Notes: generated by a model from the sequence alone, not told the origin. Positions 48,787 to 57,807 are shown, counted from the first letter of the stretch. The stretch is 64,000 bases of DNA from Geomicrobium sediminis (GCF_016908595.1 NZ_JAFBEC010000003.1:186001-250000), one strand, 5' to 3'. A program made the numbers and translations.

Positions 48787-50082
48787 TCAATGAATTTGAA
48801 ATAACTGTCTTGGGCGCCCTTTCGCTGTAGCAGCCTCTTCGCCAACCACTTTAGCAAGGTTTTGATCAACAAGGCTTTTTAAAATGCGTGATGCATTACG
48901 TTGTGTCATTTTTAAACGTTGTGAAACAAAGAAAGTAGTTAATGTTTTTGTATCTGTATGACTTTGTAGTGATTGCAGTTTGCTAAATGTTGCTGAATTA
49001 ACACCTGCTTGTTTAAGTTTCTCTAGTAACGATTGATTGACGTTTCGAGACTCATAAGCAAGGGGTGTATGGTCATGATGAATTGCTTCAATTTTTTTGT
49101 CCTCTTCAACGAGAAACGTTTGAAAGCTGGGATGTTTGTTTGCGTGGTCGAGACCGAGTCGCGCATGTTCTTCTGCTGTTAATGCAGTGTTTCCATAACC
49201 GATTCCAATATTAGCTCGTTGATCGGTAATGGTTTCAATTTGATGAAGTAGTTCGGAGGTTTTATAGTCTACTTGATCTAATGAACCTCGTGTTGAAAAG
49301 ATATGATACGTACCAATTCCAGATGTTACGAAAGAACCTTCAATTGTTTCTGCAAAATCAATAAGAATACTTTGAATCCTTAAATGAAGTTTGTGAATGT
49401 CATAAGTAATGCTATTGTGATTTGTTAATTTATCGATCGTCTTGAACTGGAACATGATTACAGAGATTTGTGTTTGCTTTGATTCATAGGTTTTTCGCTG
49501 TTCTAGTGCTAGTTTAATCGTTTCACGGATGTGGGTTCGTACCGGTCTAAGGCGATGAACAGGAATGTTTTGTTTAGTGAGAGAATCATAGACGTGTTGC
49601 AAACATGTAAAGCAAATCGTTACCTCTCCGCTGTTGTATCGTTGTTCGTGAAATCGGATAATTTCTTCAGTTGGCGTGTACCCTTCATATTCAAATAAGT
49701 GAACATTTTTCATTGATAATTGATTGTCTTCATAGGTTTCGTACACTTCTTGTTTTTCAAGCAAGTCGATACTAGCACGTTCTAAATTAATAGCCTTATC
49801 ATTTGCGACTTGGAAAAAAGCTTTCATTAAGCTAGGCCCATTTAGTCGTAAATAAAAAAATATTTGTTGAACGCCGCTTTTCTTCGCCCAAGTATATGGG
49901 GTAGGTCCTGAAAATAACCAGAAATCAATCTCATGCTGATGATTTTTTACGATGTCGATGGTTTCTTCGGCGGTTCTGTAAATAAAATAATTAGCATTTA
50001 TTTCATGTGAAAATTCTTCCACCGTTTCTTTTATTAGCGCTACGCTGTCCTCTGGACCAACAATCCCTACGATCGCTTTCAT
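48787..50082 (-). CDS. Unusual transcriptional regulator with cyclase-like core and C-terminal HTH
   Basis: About 431 residues; the start is the ATG at 50082, 8 bases after GAGGTGA (a GTG at 50094 is inside the site). The N-terminal 150 residues look like a sensory domain (VGIVGPEDSVALIKETVEE, FWLFSGPTPYTWA). The middle (about 205-330) resembles a degenerate GGDEF or nucleotide-cyclase fold (ISVIMFQFKTIDKL, GIGYGNTALTAEEHARLGLD). The C-terminus is a winged helix (FVSQRLKMTQRNASRILKSL). Its family is not recognised with confidence. It is divergent from the flavin monooxygenase cluster and may regulate it. Confidence 0.7.
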   Translation of the reverse strand: MKAIVGIVGPEDSVALIKETVEEFSHEINANYFIYRTAEETIDIVKNHQHEIDFWLFSGPTPYTWAKKSGVQQIFFYLRLNGPSLMKAFFQVANDKAINLERASIDLLEKQEVYETYEDNQLSMKNVHLFEYEGYTPTEEIIRFHEQRYNSGEVTICFTCLQHVYDSLTKQNIPVHRLRPVRTHIRETIKLALEQRKTYESKQTQISVIMFQFKTIDKLTNHNSITYDIHKLHLRIQSILIDFAETIEGSFVTSGIGTYHIFSTRGSLDQVDYKTSELLHQIETITDQRANIGIGYGNTALTAEEHARLGLDHANKHPSFQTFLVEEDKKIEAIHHDHTPLAYESRNVNQSLLEKLKQAGVNSATFSKLQSLQSHTDTKTLTTFFVSQRLKMTQRNASRILKSLVDQNLAKVVGEEAATAKGRPRQLFQIH

Positions 50083-50131
50083 AGACAGCTTCACCTCATT
50101 CCTATCCTATAGATCTTAGTTTCTATATTTT

Positions 50132-50160
50132 ATCATAGAGGCTGTACATTTGTTTGTTAA
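50132..50160 (-). promoter_or_regulatory. Candidate promoter of the regulator gene
   Basis: On the minus strand TTAACA (50160-50155), 17 bases and TATGAT (50137-50132). Confidence 0.6.
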
Positions 50161-50187
50161 TTAATCTGACAATTCGGATAAAAAGTA

Positions 50188-50255
50188 TTGACATCTGTCT
50201 TTTTGTTCATTAAGATTCATTTAAAGAATATATAAAGAACTTTTCCTTAAATGAA
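50188..50255 (+). promoter_or_regulatory. Promoter and inverted repeat of the flavin monooxygenase operon
   Basis: TTGACA (50188-50193), 17 bases and TAAGAT (50211-50216). It is followed at once by TTCATTTAA (50216-50224) and its complement TTAAATGAA (50247-50255), a 9-bp inverted repeat spaced three helical turns apart. This is a likely binding site for the GntR-fused reductase or for the divergent regulator. Confidence 0.7.
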
Positions 50256-50281
50256 ATTATTTATAAATGGAGGTGTTCAGC

Positions 50282-51409
50282 TTGGACCAAAGTGTATACA
50301 AAGATGTGATCGGTCATTTTACGAGCGGGGTAACCGTTATTAGTACACGACATAATGATCAAGATTTTGGAATTACTGCAAGTGCTGTTTCATCACTGTC
50401 GATGGAACCACCAAAGCTTCTCGTATGTGTGAACAAAAATACGGGTACTCAACATGCAATTTCAGAATCGCAGTCGTTTGCCGTAAATATTTTGGCGGAA
50501 GAACAAGGGGATCTAGCATTACAATTTGCTAAGCCTAAAAGCAACAAATTTCAAAATGTTCAAATTAGTGATGGGCGATTAAATATGCCTGTTTTGTCTG
50601 ACGCATTAGCAGTATTGGAATGTGAAGTTGATGAGGAGGTGAATGGTGGAACCCATTCGGTTTTTTTAGCAAAAGTCATCCATGCATCTTCAAACCATGG
50701 AGACCCTTTGACGTATTATCGTGGGCAATTTGGACGTTTTCAAAATAGTCAAGATCAAATCGTATATCGAAATCTTCGAAAGCTCGTCGTTGAACGTAAT
50801 TTTGATGTGAAATCAGTCATGAATGTTCAGGCCATTCATGAACAATTGGAGGCTCCGAAGCAAACCGTTTATTACGCCTTGGCAAAATTAGAGTCAGAAG
50901 GAATTCTTGAGAAAACAAATGATGGTGGCTTTGTCGTAGCACCGCTTACGAAGACTCGTTTACATGAAGCACTTGATACGAGAGCAGCACTTGAGTTCGC
51001 AGCAATTGAAAAGGCGATAAAACGTGTGACCACAGATGAATTACAATTGCTCAACTATCATTTGCAACGAACACTTCATAACGAACTAGAGGTGAGTGAA
51101 TCACATATTGAAGCAAATGCTGACTTTCATGATTATATCGTTTCACTCGCTAAAAATGACATGTTGCTTCATACGTATAGACAGTTAACAGCTGAAGCGG
51201 TAATGACACATGCCCTACACGCATCGTTGCTTGCTGATGATGTGAAAGTAAAAACACAATTAAATGCACTTTCACACGATCATGAAACGTTGTATCAAGC
51301 TTTTCTTACAAAAAACAGTGAAAAAGCAAAAGAAACGATACAACATCATGCTGACGGGGTGAAGCAATTGGGTGATGCTGTAATTGAACAAGCCGGTGGA
51401 CATATTTAA
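50282..51409 (+). CDS. Flavin reductase fused to a GntR-FCD regulator
   Basis: This 375-residue chimera starts at a TTG, 6 bases after GGAGGTG (the ATG at 50267 precedes that site). Residues 1-155 are an HpaC-type flavin reductase (IGHFTSGVTVIS, FGITASAVSSLSMEPPKLLV, FAVNIL, YYRGQFGRF). Residues about 165-230 are a GntR winged helix (VQAIHEQLEAPKQTVYYALA, KLESEGIL) and the rest is an FCD domain (HEALDTRAALEFAAIEKAI, NADFHDYIVSLAKNDML). The reductase would supply reduced flavin to the next gene's monooxygenase, while the fused regulator could report flavin or substrate state. The join is in one continuous frame with no sign of an error. Confidence 0.85.
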   Translation: MDQSVYKDVIGHFTSGVTVISTRHNDQDFGITASAVSSLSMEPPKLLVCVNKNTGTQHAISESQSFAVNILAEEQGDLALQFAKPKSNKFQNVQISDGRLNMPVLSDALAVLECEVDEEVNGGTHSVFLAKVIHASSNHGDPLTYYRGQFGRFQNSQDQIVYRNLRKLVVERNFDVKSVMNVQAIHEQLEAPKQTVYYALAKLESEGILEKTNDGGFVVAPLTKTRLHEALDTRAALEFAAIEKAIKRVTTDELQLLNYHLQRTLHNELEVSESHIEANADFHDYIVSLAKNDMLLHTYRQLTAEAVMTHALHASLLADDVKVKTQLNALSHDHETLYQAFLTKNSEKAKETIQHHADGVKQLGDAVIEQAGGHI

Positions 51410-51429
51410 ACAAAAGAGGAGATGGTCGT

Positions 51430-52890
51430 ATGGCTCTAATGACAGGTGAGCAATACAAGCAATCACTAAATGATGGTCGGGCTGTGTACATTGATGGGGA
51501 AAAAGTAAATAACGTTGCTGAACATCCTGCATTTAAACCGATTGTTGAAGCAAAAGCACGTATGTATGATCTTAATCATGATCCAGCATTGAAGGATATA
51601 TGCACAACTACACTTTCCGACGGTGAAGAGATTTGCCGTGCTTATCAATTACCGAAAACAAAAGACGACTTGCAGGCTATTCGAAAGTATGTAGAAACCG
51701 TACTTGACGATCTTGACGGTGTCGTTTATCGCGTAGGTGACGAAACAATTGGAGAGATGTGGTCACTGTATGACGCTCAAGACCAGTTAAATGCGATTGA
51801 CCCGAAATATGCGAAAAATATTGCACATCATATTGATCGTATCGCACGAGAAGATTTATTTCACGTGTCTGCTAATACAGACCCAAAAGGGGATCGTAGT
51901 GAATTAATCGCTGGAAAGGGCGGTGCGAAACTGCTTCATGTAGTGGAAGAAAATGAGGCTGGGATTGTTGTAAATGGGGCGAAATTTGAAACGGCAGCAG
52001 CTTATGCACACCAAGCGTTTGTCAAACCGACGATCTCTAATTGGGGTCACGGAGAAGAAGAAATGAAGAAGTTCGCCCTAGGATTTATTTGTGATATGGG
52101 CTCGCCTGGATTGAAACATATTTGTCGCAGCTCATTAGGCAAAGATCGAGACGAGAAAAATTATCCATTGTCTACACGTTTTGATGAAATTGATACGTTA
52201 CTCGTTTTTGATAATGTATTTATCCCTTGGGAAAATGTGTTGTTTTACAATTCGTTAGAATCTGCTCAATATATTCGTAATACATTACATCGCTATTCAT
52301 CGTTTAATTATGTGTTACGACTGCTACGCCGTGCAGACTTGCTACTTGGTACAGCATTATTAAATGTTGAACAAACTGGTCTCACGTCTTTACCAGCAGT
52401 AAAAGAGAAAATTGCTGATTTAATTATCTATCGTGAGACGATTCATTCACATTTGACGACAGCGGTGGTTGATGCTGAAACGAGTCCTGGTGATTTGGCG
52501 ATGCCTAAACAATCGACACTTTATGCGGGTCGGGTGTACGCACTTAAGCATTTTCCAGCCATGGCGCACCTTACAAGGGAGCTTGTTGGCGGGCAACTTG
52601 CTGTAACACCGGATGCGGATAACTTTGACCATCCAGATGTCAAAGCGTATTTGGATAAGTATTACTCACTCGGTGAGTGGAAATCTGAGGATCGGACGAA
52701 ACTACTCTATTTTGCAAGGGACTTATTAAATTCATCATATGCAGGACACAAAGTTACATTTGAGTTATTCGCACAAAGTCCGCCATTCGCGCAATACCTT
52801 GCAACGTTCAGCAACTTTGATCTTGAGAAGAATAGAAAGATGGTAAGGAAGGCGGCAAATCTTTCAAATAATCATAAAGAAATGGTGTAG
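51430..52890 (+). CDS. HpaB-type FADH2-dependent monooxygenase
   Basis: This 486-residue protein of the 4-hydroxyphenylacetate 3-hydroxylase/acyl-CoA dehydrogenase-like family has MTGEQYKQSLNDGRAVYIDG at the N-terminus and, further in, RSELIAGKGG and a C-terminal REIVGGQ-like RELVGGQLAVTP. It needs reduced FAD from a separate reductase, encoded just upstream. The oxygenated substrate is not necessarily 4-hydroxyphenylacetate: the neighbours include Rid, DUF1028 and M20 hydrolase genes but none of the homoprotocatechuate enzymes. AGGAGATGGTCGT precedes the ATG. Confidence 0.88.
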   Translation: MALMTGEQYKQSLNDGRAVYIDGEKVNNVAEHPAFKPIVEAKARMYDLNHDPALKDICTTTLSDGEEICRAYQLPKTKDDLQAIRKYVETVLDDLDGVVYRVGDETIGEMWSLYDAQDQLNAIDPKYAKNIAHHIDRIAREDLFHVSANTDPKGDRSELIAGKGGAKLLHVVEENEAGIVVNGAKFETAAAYAHQAFVKPTISNWGHGEEEMKKFALGFICDMGSPGLKHICRSSLGKDRDEKNYPLSTRFDEIDTLLVFDNVFIPWENVLFYNSLESAQYIRNTLHRYSSFNYVLRLLRRADLLLGTALLNVEQTGLTSLPAVKEKIADLIIYRETIHSHLTTAVVDAETSPGDLAMPKQSTLYAGRVYALKHFPAMAHLTRELVGGQLAVTPDADNFDHPDVKAYLDKYYSLGEWKSEDRTKLLYFARDLLNSSYAGHKVTFELFAQSPPFAQYLATFSNFDLEKNRKMVRKAANLSNNHKEMV

Positions 52891-52893
52891 TAT

Positions 52894-53475
52894 ATGAAAG
52901 TTTCTTACAACGATACGCCTACGTGTGAAAAAAGTGTTGTTACAATCGGTGCATTCGATGGTCTTCATCTAGGCCATCAAGAGCTTATTGCACAGTCGTT
53001 ACGTGAAGCAAGACGTATGAATGTACCTCTAGTGGTGTATACATTTGACCCGCCTCCAAAAGTGTTTTTACATGGGCAATTGCAATTATTATCACTAGAT
53101 CAAAAGATCACACTGCTTAAACAATATGGTGTGGATACGGTAATCGTAGCAACGTTTAATGAGCAGTTCATGTTACGGACCGTCGATGAGTTTATTCAAT
53201 ACATTCAGAAGTTGAACCCAGTATCACTTTGGATGGGTGATGATTTTCGTTTTGGCAAAAATCGTGAAGGGGATGTTAAAACATTACAGCAATCGTTCAA
53301 TGTTCAGTTGTTTTCAAAATTAACGTGTGAGAAGGGGATACGAATTTCATCTACGCGTATTCGTTCCTTATTTAAAGAAGGAAATAGTAACAAGGCGTCA
53401 CAGTTGCTCGGCAGAGTAAGTGATCACACAAATAGTAAAGGAGTGTCTGTTAATGACCACTATTCAAAGGTATAG
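52894..53475 (+). CDS. Stand-alone FAD synthetase (FMN adenylyltransferase)
   Basis: This 193-residue protein matches only the N-terminal adenylyltransferase half of RibF: TIGAFDGLHLGHQELI (HIGH-type motif), TFDPPPKVF, WMGDDFRFGKNREGD and ISSTRIRSL. The riboflavin kinase half is missing. It would make FAD from FMN for the monooxygenase encoded 3 bases upstream. Housekeeping ribF is expected elsewhere. A dedicated FAD synthetase inside a catabolic operon is uncommon. Confidence 0.85.
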   Translation: MKVSYNDTPTCEKSVVTIGAFDGLHLGHQELIAQSLREARRMNVPLVVYTFDPPPKVFLHGQLQLLSLDQKITLLKQYGVDTVIVATFNEQFMLRTVDEFIQYIQKLNPVSLWMGDDFRFGKNREGDVKTLQQSFNVQLFSKLTCEKGIRISSTRIRSLFKEGNSNKASQLLGRVSDHTNSKGVSVNDHYSKV

Positions 53476-53890
53476 AAAATTTTCGACAGAAAGTTATTAT
53501 CCGAAAGATTTAGGTGAAGATGCTCATCATATTAAAAATGAGTTGAGTATGGTCGTGCGAGCTGGAGATCACATTTTTATGCGAGGTCAGACAGGTTTTG
53601 ATTTAGAAGGTAATTTTCATGGAATCGATGATGTTGCTAAGCAAACAGACATGGCATGTAAATGTGTTAAACAATTACTTGAAGAAGCTGGAGGGACGAT
53701 TCACGATATTTGCAAGTTTACGGTTTATATTCTCGATCGAGATCATCGAAGCACTGTCTATGGCATTATTGCTGAACACTTCCCAGATGTTTACCCGTGT
53801 AGTACTGGCTTAATCGTTAGTGGTTTTGCAATGCCTGAAATGCTCATGGAAATTGATGTCCAAGCTGTCGTCCAAGATCGTGAGGTGTAA
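53453..53890 (+). CDS. Rid-family protein (RidA-like)
   Basis: This 145-residue protein starts at the ATG at 53453 (AAAGGAGTGTCTGTTA). The YjgF/YER057c fold is visible as FMRGQTGFD, the KCVKQLLEEAGGTIHDICK helix region and the C-terminal EIDVQAVV. The usual active-site Arg position is replaced around PCSTGLIVSG, so whether it has imine deaminase activity is open. Rid proteins in such operons hydrolyse reactive enamine/imine or aminoacrylate intermediates. It overlaps the FAD synthetase gene by 23 bases. Confidence 0.85.
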   Translation: MTTIQRYRKFSTESYYPKDLGEDAHHIKNELSMVVRAGDHIFMRGQTGFDLEGNFHGIDDVAKQTDMACKCVKQLLEEAGGTIHDICKFTVYILDRDHRSTVYGIIAEHFPDVYPCSTGLIVSGFAMPEMLMEIDVQAVVQDREV

Positions 53891-53894
53891 AAAG

Positions 53895-54581
53895 ATGAGT
53901 AGAATAACATCAACATTTTCAGTTGCAGGTCGTTGTGAAAAGACAGGTGCGTTAGGAGCAATTGTTACTTCTAGTAGCCCTTCTGTAGGTGCGCGCTGCC
54001 CTTTTGTAAAAGCCAATACCGGTGTTGTTTTAACACAAAATGTAACGGATCCACGTCTAGCAACACTCGGGTTGACAGCTTTTGAAGCCGGCTATACTGC
54101 CACATCAGTTATTCAAGCTATGGCTTCCGCGACCCCGTATCCTGAGTACCGTCAATTAGGGGCGTTAAGCGCTAAAGGTGATTCAAGTGCTCATACAGGT
54201 TCAAAAGCATTAGGCACGCATGCTCACGATACGAATGAAAATGTTGTCGCGTTAGGTAATCTCTTAAGTAATGAAAGTATTCCCCAATCAATGGCAAAAA
54301 CATTTCTAGAAAGTGAGGGGGCTTTACCTGATCGATTACTAGCTGCGATTTCCAATGGATTTGATCTTGGCGGTGAATTAGACCAAGAACGTTCAATCGC
54401 GTTAATTGTTTATAAAGACCAAATTTTTCCGTATATCGATCTTCGTGTAGATTACAGTGACAATCCATTACAAGATTTGAAAGATCTATGGACCATTTAT
54501 GAACCACAAGCAGATGATTATGAGACAAGAGCAATTACGCCAGAAACAGCACCTTCTTATGGTGTTCAAGGCGATTTATAA
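53895..54581 (+). CDS. DUF1028 (Ntn-hydrolase-like) protein
   Basis: This 228-residue protein starts at the ATG at 53895 (GTGAGGTGTAAAAAG). It has the DUF1028 signature: TFSVAGRCEKTGALGAIVTS, NTGVVLTQNVTDPRLATLGL and HTGSKALGTHAHD, then NLLSNESIPQSMAKTF and LLAAISNGFDLGGELD. The Thr/Ser near the N-terminus of the core and the fold resemble Ntn hydrolases. Function uncertain; it often sits next to Rid and amidohydrolase genes. Confidence 0.87.
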   Translation: MSRITSTFSVAGRCEKTGALGAIVTSSSPSVGARCPFVKANTGVVLTQNVTDPRLATLGLTAFEAGYTATSVIQAMASATPYPEYRQLGALSAKGDSSAHTGSKALGTHAHDTNENVVALGNLLSNESIPQSMAKTFLESEGALPDRLLAAISNGFDLGGELDQERSIALIVYKDQIFPYIDLRVDYSDNPLQDLKDLWTIYEPQADDYETRAITPETAPSYGVQGDL

Positions 54582-54593
54582 GGATGAACGAAC

Positions 54594-54638
54594 AGAAAAC
54601 GTGCCATATTATCAGTTTGGCGCGTTTTCTATTTTCTT
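54594..54638 (+). terminator. Internal terminator or attenuator in the monooxygenase cluster
   Basis: AGAAAACGTGCCA ... TGGCGCGTTTTCT 13-bp stem followed by ATTTTCTT. It splits enzyme genes from transporter genes. Confidence 0.75.
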
Positions 54639-54661
54639 AAAATGATAGGAGGATATTGAAG

Positions 54662-54850
54662 TTGACGAAGATGCAAGGTTTACTCGTTTATTTAGCTGGT
54701 ATTAGCTTGTTGCTAGCAACTATATTTCTAATCGGGGATCAACACGTCATTTTTCAATTGCCAGTCGATTTGTTTGTACTATGGATCGGAAAGTTACTAG
54801 TCATTCCTTTACTGTGGTTTCTTATCCTGAAAGTGAATCTCGAAGAATAA
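54662..54850 (+). CDS. Small two-helix membrane protein beside a sodium symporter
   Basis: About 62 residues with two helices (LLVYLAGISLLLATIFLIG and a second near 35-58) and an acidic end (NLEE). The TTG at 54662 lies 9 bases after AGGAGG; a TTG at 54656 and an ATG at 54671 are alternatives. Small proteins of this type (DUF3311-like) precede SSS symporter genes and probably belong to the transporter. It is 13 bases before the symporter. Confidence 0.75.
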   Translation: MTKMQGLLVYLAGISLLLATIFLIGDQHVIFQLPVDLFVLWIGKLLVIPLLWFLILKVNLEE

Positions 54851-54863
54851 GGGGGATTAAAAA

Positions 54864-56267
54864 ATGAATGTCACTATGCTAATCATTGTCCTTTACTTAT
54901 TGGCCATGATCATGATTGGATTTATTTATAAAAAGAAAGCTTCTCAAGATGAAGTGAACTTTTTAGTGGCAGGACGAAGTATGGGAATTACGATTGGAGG
55001 TGGGGCACTAGCCTCTACTTACGCAAGTACGTCAAGTTTTTTAGGTACTTTAGGGGCGATGCACGTGTTCGGCATTGGCTTTGGGTTATGGCAGAATATA
55101 GGGGTTATTATTGGATTTGCTGTTGCCGCTGTGTTTATTGCACCTCGCTTTCGTAGTTTTAGTTCATTAAGTTTCTCTCAGTTCTTTGAACAACGATTTG
55201 ATAAGCGAGTACGTGGTTTTGCAGCATTTGTTACAGTGATTACAATGTTTGTATACATGCTGGCCCAAATTCAAGGCGGAGCATTAGCCATGCAGTTTGT
55301 ACTTGGGGTGGAGTATTGGATCGGTGTCATTGTACTCGGAGTTGTATTCATTACGTATGTTATTATGGGTGGAAGCCATTCTTCAGTGATTGCTAGCTTT
55401 ATTCAATTTTGTATGATGATGGTTGCGATGATAACGGTGGCAGTTGTTGTATTTATAGCTCAACCTTGGGCAGAGACTGCAACGACTGTCGTAGCGAATC
55501 ATGGTACAAGCGCTTTTCATATCTTTGGAACAGAAGGACCATTATACGCGCTAAGTTCAGGTTTTATGATGACCCTAGGGATTATGAGTGCTCCTCACGT
55601 CTATATGATGTTCATGTTTACAAAAACTGAAAAAGTAGCACGGAAAACAACTGCTTTGGCGACTTCGTACTTAAGTGTCTTTTATTTCAGCTTACTCATT
55701 GTTGGAAGTTATATTATTGCAACATATCCAAATTTGGAAAATTCAGACATGGGGTACTTTTATGTGCTTGATATGCTACCTGCAGTATTGATCGGTCTTT
55801 TTATTGCTGCAGTGCTTGCAGCGGCAATGTCGTCAACTGATGCCCAGTTATTAAGTGCAACATCTGCGATTACAAATGATTTGTACCGAATTTTCACAGG
55901 GAAAACGATCTCTCAAAATCGAATTGTTTTCGTCAATCGTTGTGTCGCTTTAGTCATTGGTATTCTAGCGATTCTAGTTACACTGAATCCTCCCGATTTA
56001 ATCATGTTTGTAATGGCACTTGCGCAGTCATTGATGATCGGTGCATTTTTCGTTCCGTTAGTACTTGGTCTATTTTGGAAACGAGCAACAGCAGATGCAG
56101 CCTTTCTAGGTATGATTAGTGGATTTATTGTAACGGTCAGTTTGCAGTTCATACCAATGCCAACGCCATTCTTAGGTGGTCCAATCGGTGCAATTGTGTC
56201 TTTAATCGTTATTGTTAGTGTCAGTTTAAGGAGTCATCAATCATTCGAGCGAAACATCTCACAATAA
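54864..56267 (+). CDS. Sodium:solute symporter (SSS family)
   Basis: This 467-residue protein has thirteen predicted helices. It carries FLVAGRSMGITIGGGALAST (helix 1-2), the AAVLAAAMSSTDAQLLSATS stretch with the Na2 site in the second half, and ITNDLYR at the start of the next loop. It would import the substrate of the cluster, or another organic acid or amine, with sodium. GGGGGATTAAAAA precedes the ATG. It is followed 31 bases later by an M20 hydrolase gene. Confidence 0.9.
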   Translation: MNVTMLIIVLYLLAMIMIGFIYKKKASQDEVNFLVAGRSMGITIGGGALASTYASTSSFLGTLGAMHVFGIGFGLWQNIGVIIGFAVAAVFIAPRFRSFSSLSFSQFFEQRFDKRVRGFAAFVTVITMFVYMLAQIQGGALAMQFVLGVEYWIGVIVLGVVFITYVIMGGSHSSVIASFIQFCMMMVAMITVAVVVFIAQPWAETATTVVANHGTSAFHIFGTEGPLYALSSGFMMTLGIMSAPHVYMMFMFTKTEKVARKTTALATSYLSVFYFSLLIVGSYIIATYPNLENSDMGYFYVLDMLPAVLIGLFIAAVLAAAMSSTDAQLLSATSAITNDLYRIFTGKTISQNRIVFVNRCVALVIGILAILVTLNPPDLIMFVMALAQSLMIGAFFVPLVLGLFWKRATADAAFLGMISGFIVTVSLQFIPMPTPFLGGPIGAIVSLIVIVSVSLRSHQSFERNISQ

Positions 56268-56298
56268 AACGAAATATTATTGATTGGAGGAGCTTTTT

Positions 56299-57552
56299 AT
56301 GAAGCAGTTTGAAAACACTATACAAGTATTAAAAGGTGAAAGAAGAGTAGCAGAAGCACTTGAATTTCTTGAAAGGGACGATGCAACAACTTTGCAGGAG
56401 CAAATCACGATTACCGAAATTGCAGCCCCCCCTTTTCAAGAAGAGAATCGAGCTCACTACATGTTGGAACGTTTAAAGGAATTAGGGTTGTCTAATGTGA
56501 CTGAGGACTCTGAAGGGAATGTTTATGGAACTAGGAAAGGTATTGGCAAAGGCCCCGCATTATTTGTATGTGCTCATATTGATAGTGTCTTTTCTATTGA
56601 AACGGACGTATCTGTTAGCGAAAAAAATGGAGTGTATTATGGGGCGGGGATTTGTGATGATGCAAGGGGCCTTGCAGCTTTGCTAACACTTGTACGAGCA
56701 TTAAATGAAGTGCCAATAGATACGATCGGGGATATCATTTTTGGAGCGACTGTTGGTGAAGAAGGACCAGGTGATTTACGCGGTGTAAAAGCCTTTTTTG
56801 AGGAGCATCCGAAAGAGATTGATGGATTTATTTCGATCGATTTTGCATCACCATCTGCGATTGTATATAAGGGAACTGGCAGTAATCGCTTTAGGGTTAC
56901 GTTTGAGGGGCCAGGGGGGCATAGTTATAACGCTTTTGGGACACCAAGTGCTGTTCATGCAGCAAGTAGAGCGTCAGTGAAGTTTGCTGATATGGACGTT
57001 TGTACGAAACCCAAAACAACATTTAATGTTGGAGTGATTGAGGGAGGAACAATACCAACTGCAATTGCTGAGAAATGCATCATGCAAATTGATATTCGTT
57101 CAAATGGTCAATCAGAATTAACATCGATGGCAAACACTGTCTATGATTACGTTGAAAAAGCTTGCCATGAAGAAAATGAGCGTTGGGGTTACACGAAAGA
57201 AAACGGTATTGGTTATAAAGTTGAAAAGACAGGTGACCGACCTGTAGGCGATCAAGAAGATGATTCTGTAATCGTAGAAGTTGCAACGCTTGCAACAAGA
57301 GCACTAGGATTAACTCCGACATTGGAAGAAGCATCTAGTACGGATGCGAATCATCCAATTAGCCTCGGTATTCCGTCATTAACACTTGGTGGCGGAGGTG
57401 AAGCTGGAAAATACCATACGCTTCAAGAATGGTACAAACCTGTAAAAAGTTATCTTGGTCCTCAGCGTATTCTCCTAACGATGTTAGGTCTTGTTGGAAC
57501 GAATAGTACAAAGCCTTTGTTAACAGATGTTAAGAAAAGCACTAAAGTCTGA
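56299..57552 (+). CDS. M20-family metallohydrolase
   Basis: This 417-residue protein starts at the ATG at 56299 after TTGGAGGAGCTTTTT. It has metal-site and catalytic stretches FVCAHIDSVF, GAGICDDARGLAAL and TVGEEGPGD, a dimerisation insert with GGHSYNAFGTPSAVHA, and a C-terminal SSTDANHPISLGIPSLTLGG. It resembles peptidase T-like or amide hydrolases of the M20 group. Probable roles are amide or peptide-bond cleavage of the imported compound. Last gene of the run; no clear terminator follows. Confidence 0.87.
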   Translation: MKQFENTIQVLKGERRVAEALEFLERDDATTLQEQITITEIAAPPFQEENRAHYMLERLKELGLSNVTEDSEGNVYGTRKGIGKGPALFVCAHIDSVFSIETDVSVSEKNGVYYGAGICDDARGLAALLTLVRALNEVPIDTIGDIIFGATVGEEGPGDLRGVKAFFEEHPKEIDGFISIDFASPSAIVYKGTGSNRFRVTFEGPGGHSYNAFGTPSAVHAASRASVKFADMDVCTKPKTTFNVGVIEGGTIPTAIAEKCIMQIDIRSNGQSELTSMANTVYDYVEKACHEENERWGYTKENGIGYKVEKTGDRPVGDQEDDSVIVEVATLATRALGLTPTLEEASSTDANHPISLGIPSLTLGGGGEAGKYHTLQEWYKPVKSYLGPQRILLTMLGLVGTNSTKPLLTDVKKSTKV

Positions 57553-57807
57553 CAAAAATTGTTAATAAAACAGCTATTTAGCCGAGAGAGAAGAGTCGAT
57601 GTATTGCTTGAGTATTAGGTCTATAGGAGTGTTCGTGAACTATAAATAGGAAGAATATGTAATATTAAATAGCAGAACGTTTTAGGACAAGGCTCAAAAG
57701 CGTAGTTGATAGCGGTTAGGTGGATGTCAACTTATCTTACACGAAATGTTGTAAATTATATTAAAATTATATAAAGTTTGTCGTAATCGATCGAAAGGGA
57801 GTAGATT

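Noticed and set aside
53820-53894. Extended N-terminus for the DUF1028 gene
   Set aside because: It overlaps the Rid gene, lacks a ribosome-binding site and is not family-like; ATG at 53895 has a good site.
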